NCBI GenBank assembly: GCA_947179155.2
Contig: OX359281.1
Location: forward strand, 39,538,967-39,602,966
DNA from: Hedera helix
Taxonomy: Eukaryota > Streptophyta > Magnoliopsida > Apiales > Araliaceae
Reading direction: 5' to 3'
DNA length: 64,000 bases
In this document: positions 62,298-64,000 of the stretch, piece by piece
Layout of the letters: each line of letters starts with the position of its first letter
How positions within the stretch are numbered: the stretch's first letter is position 1
The notes under the pieces: model-generated
What the model saw: the letters and a program-made list of their open reading frames with translations, nothing else
Told to the model about the DNA's origin: nothing
The model's database searches: none
Translations under genes and position numbers: made by a program

Positions 62298-64000
62298 TAG
62301 ACTAGGACAGGACAGACTTTCTTAATTGAATTGAGATGGAGAGAGAATAATAATAGTAGTATTGCAAAATTTGTTCCTCTCCGATCCAAAATTAGGAAAG
62401 GTTGTTATCCAGAACTAATTTAATAACCCCTTGCGTCATATTTATTTTATTCTAAAAAAATGTAATTACTTGAGTCAAATTGTTTGTTGTGTGAATATTT
62501 ATTTAGCGTGGAGCTTTAAAATTATCTTGGAGTTCCATCACAATAATTCTTATTTTAAACAACACTAATAAATTTTATTTGGTAATATAACTTGGACAAC
62601 TCGTACTAACCATAAAGGAGGTGGTCAAGAACTCAGTCAACATTCTTACTTATTTTGAGTTGATTTTGTCCAACGTTCAAATAAAAAGGAATTTTGCTTC
62701 GGATAAAAGCTAAAAGAGAGAGTATTTTTTTTATATGGGATAAGTTTTTATTTTTTATTTTTCTCGGTCGATGTGATTTTGGTCTATTTATAAGAAGTTG
62801 GTAAAAAAATATATATATATATAGAAACAAGTCTTTTTTAATCGTTAGAAATAAAGGAAATTCGCAAATTTTTATTATAACCTATTTTTAAGCACACTTA
62901 TCTCTTCTTGCACCCGGATTTTAAGGGCATTAAAACTAGCGATCTTATTTTTTCTAAGACATTTTCAGTTGGGCTAACCTTTTTATACTACTCAAGTATC
63001 CCATGCCATTCCAATATCCCATATATGAAGTGGGGAGGCATGGGCGGATCCAAATTTATTCTCAACAGGAGTGAATTTTAATTATTTTTTATTAAAATTA
63101 AATAAAAAAATTTAAATTAATCATAATAATATTTATAACTTACAGTGTTATTCTCTTATTCAAACAAAATAAAGGCAAAACACATCAAAATTAACCCATA
63201 AACACAAGTACACAACTCATGTTTAAAACTAGTTCACATCCATAGATGATTCCATTTTTACCACAAACCCGATTGAATTTTCAATTCAAAGTTGTAAATT
63301 TTTCATTTAAAGAAAAAAATATAAAAAAATTCAGCATATTCATATCCTAATGGTCACTACATCAACTCAGCCAACTATTAAAGCAATTCTAATTAAATGT
63401 TTGTGTATACAAAAATGTATACACTAAATACTAAATATAGTCAGTTAACTTAGGAGTTAAGCAGAAAGAAAAAGATTTCATAGTAAGGATATATTTTGTG
63501 TTCACATTGTAAGTTTTCAATCGCTCTGCATTAATGGAAGATAATAGAATTCTCCTAGCAAATTGTATAAATGTGTCAAATTGTTGTACTTTAATTCATT
63601 GATTTTTATGAACTTTACATGTTTTACATAAAACCTAAATACTTAACTACATTAGAACCATCAATCAAATTTTCATATACAAAAAGATAAAAATAGCATA
63701 ACTTATTTTCCTTTATGTTGAATAGGAAAATAATTTACTTGTAAAAAATAATAAGATTAAAGGCATGAGGCATCAATCATATCCTTTCCGGACTCGGATC
63801 TCAAATATGATTATATGAAGAACACTCATCAAAATCCACTGCGCACCACGTCGCTATGTGCAAGAGAGACAGTGAGGAAAAAAGAAGAGGTGGCGGCAAG
63901 GAGGATGAAACAAATATGAAACTGAAGTCATCAACACTACTAGTTTAGTACTCCCACCATCCGAGATAAAAATCTTTATTACTATTTTAGGTAGTTTCAA
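62298..64000. other. AT-rich upstream region without recognised gene
   Basis: Non-coding as far as I can see. TACTCCCACCATCCGAGA at 63950-63967 may be the start of another Stowaway-like element cut by the window end. Confidence 0.55.

Noticed and set aside
1..64000. CRISPR arrays, operons or bacterial mobile elements
   Set aside because: No regularly spaced palindromic repeats with unique spacers were seen; all evidence points to a plant nuclear genome.

Overview
This is nuclear DNA from a flowering plant, most likely a eudicot and possibly an asterid. The genes are split by short GT-AG introns in AT-rich sequence. The proteins belong to plant-only families (Aux/IAA, LRK10-like and ZAR1-like receptor kinases, DUF1218). 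About half of the window is retrotransposon, MULE or MITE material. I cannot name the species.

Layout: 1-1936 is a minus-strand LTR element cut by the window edge, probably lying in an intron of the next gene. 2444-6918 holds the last seven coding exons of a plant alpha/beta hydrolase (+). 9059-10043 is a complete four-exon non-canonical Aux/IAA gene of the IAA32/34 type (+). 11752-14050 is a broken ZAR1-like receptor kinase (-). 16079-21667 is a broken twelve-exon nucleotidyltransferase-fold gene (+). 22028-22249 is a small membrane protein (-). 23755-26553 is a complete DUF1218 gene (-). 26.6-33 kb is gene-poor AT-rich DNA with one orphan exon. 33.2-48.8 kb is a nest of transposons: a copia LTR split by a 3.9-kb solo gypsy LTR, a second 4.1-kb gypsy LTR, and a possible gene-capturing DNA transposon carrying a broken ARM-repeat gene fragment that was later invaded by gypsy elements. 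49958-52626 is an intact LRK10L-type receptor kinase (+). 53685-61651 is an intact nine-exon mitochondrial-carrier-family gene of the NDT2 (NAD+ carrier) type (-). One of its introns holds a 3.5-kb decayed MULE in the opposite orientation. 61.65-64 kb is repeats and AT-rich DNA.

Main points: (1) The order hydrolase - IAA32/34 - ZAR1 - nucleotidyltransferase matches, from memory, two complementary Arabidopsis loci (At1g15050-At1g15060 and At2g01200-At2g01220). The window therefore looks like the unsplit ancestral block, in which two adjacent members have decayed while the two outer-left members look intact. (2) Two solo LTRs have exact 5-bp target duplications, and one splits an older copia LTR. 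(3) A pair of inverted repeats 4.6 kb apart encloses both halves of a captured ARM-repeat gene fragment. (4) The MULE keeps terminal inverted repeats of about 127 bp but has a broken transposase. No clearly new defence or regulatory system was found. Exon borders were read by eye from splice signals, reading frame and remembered family sequences; no alignment was run.
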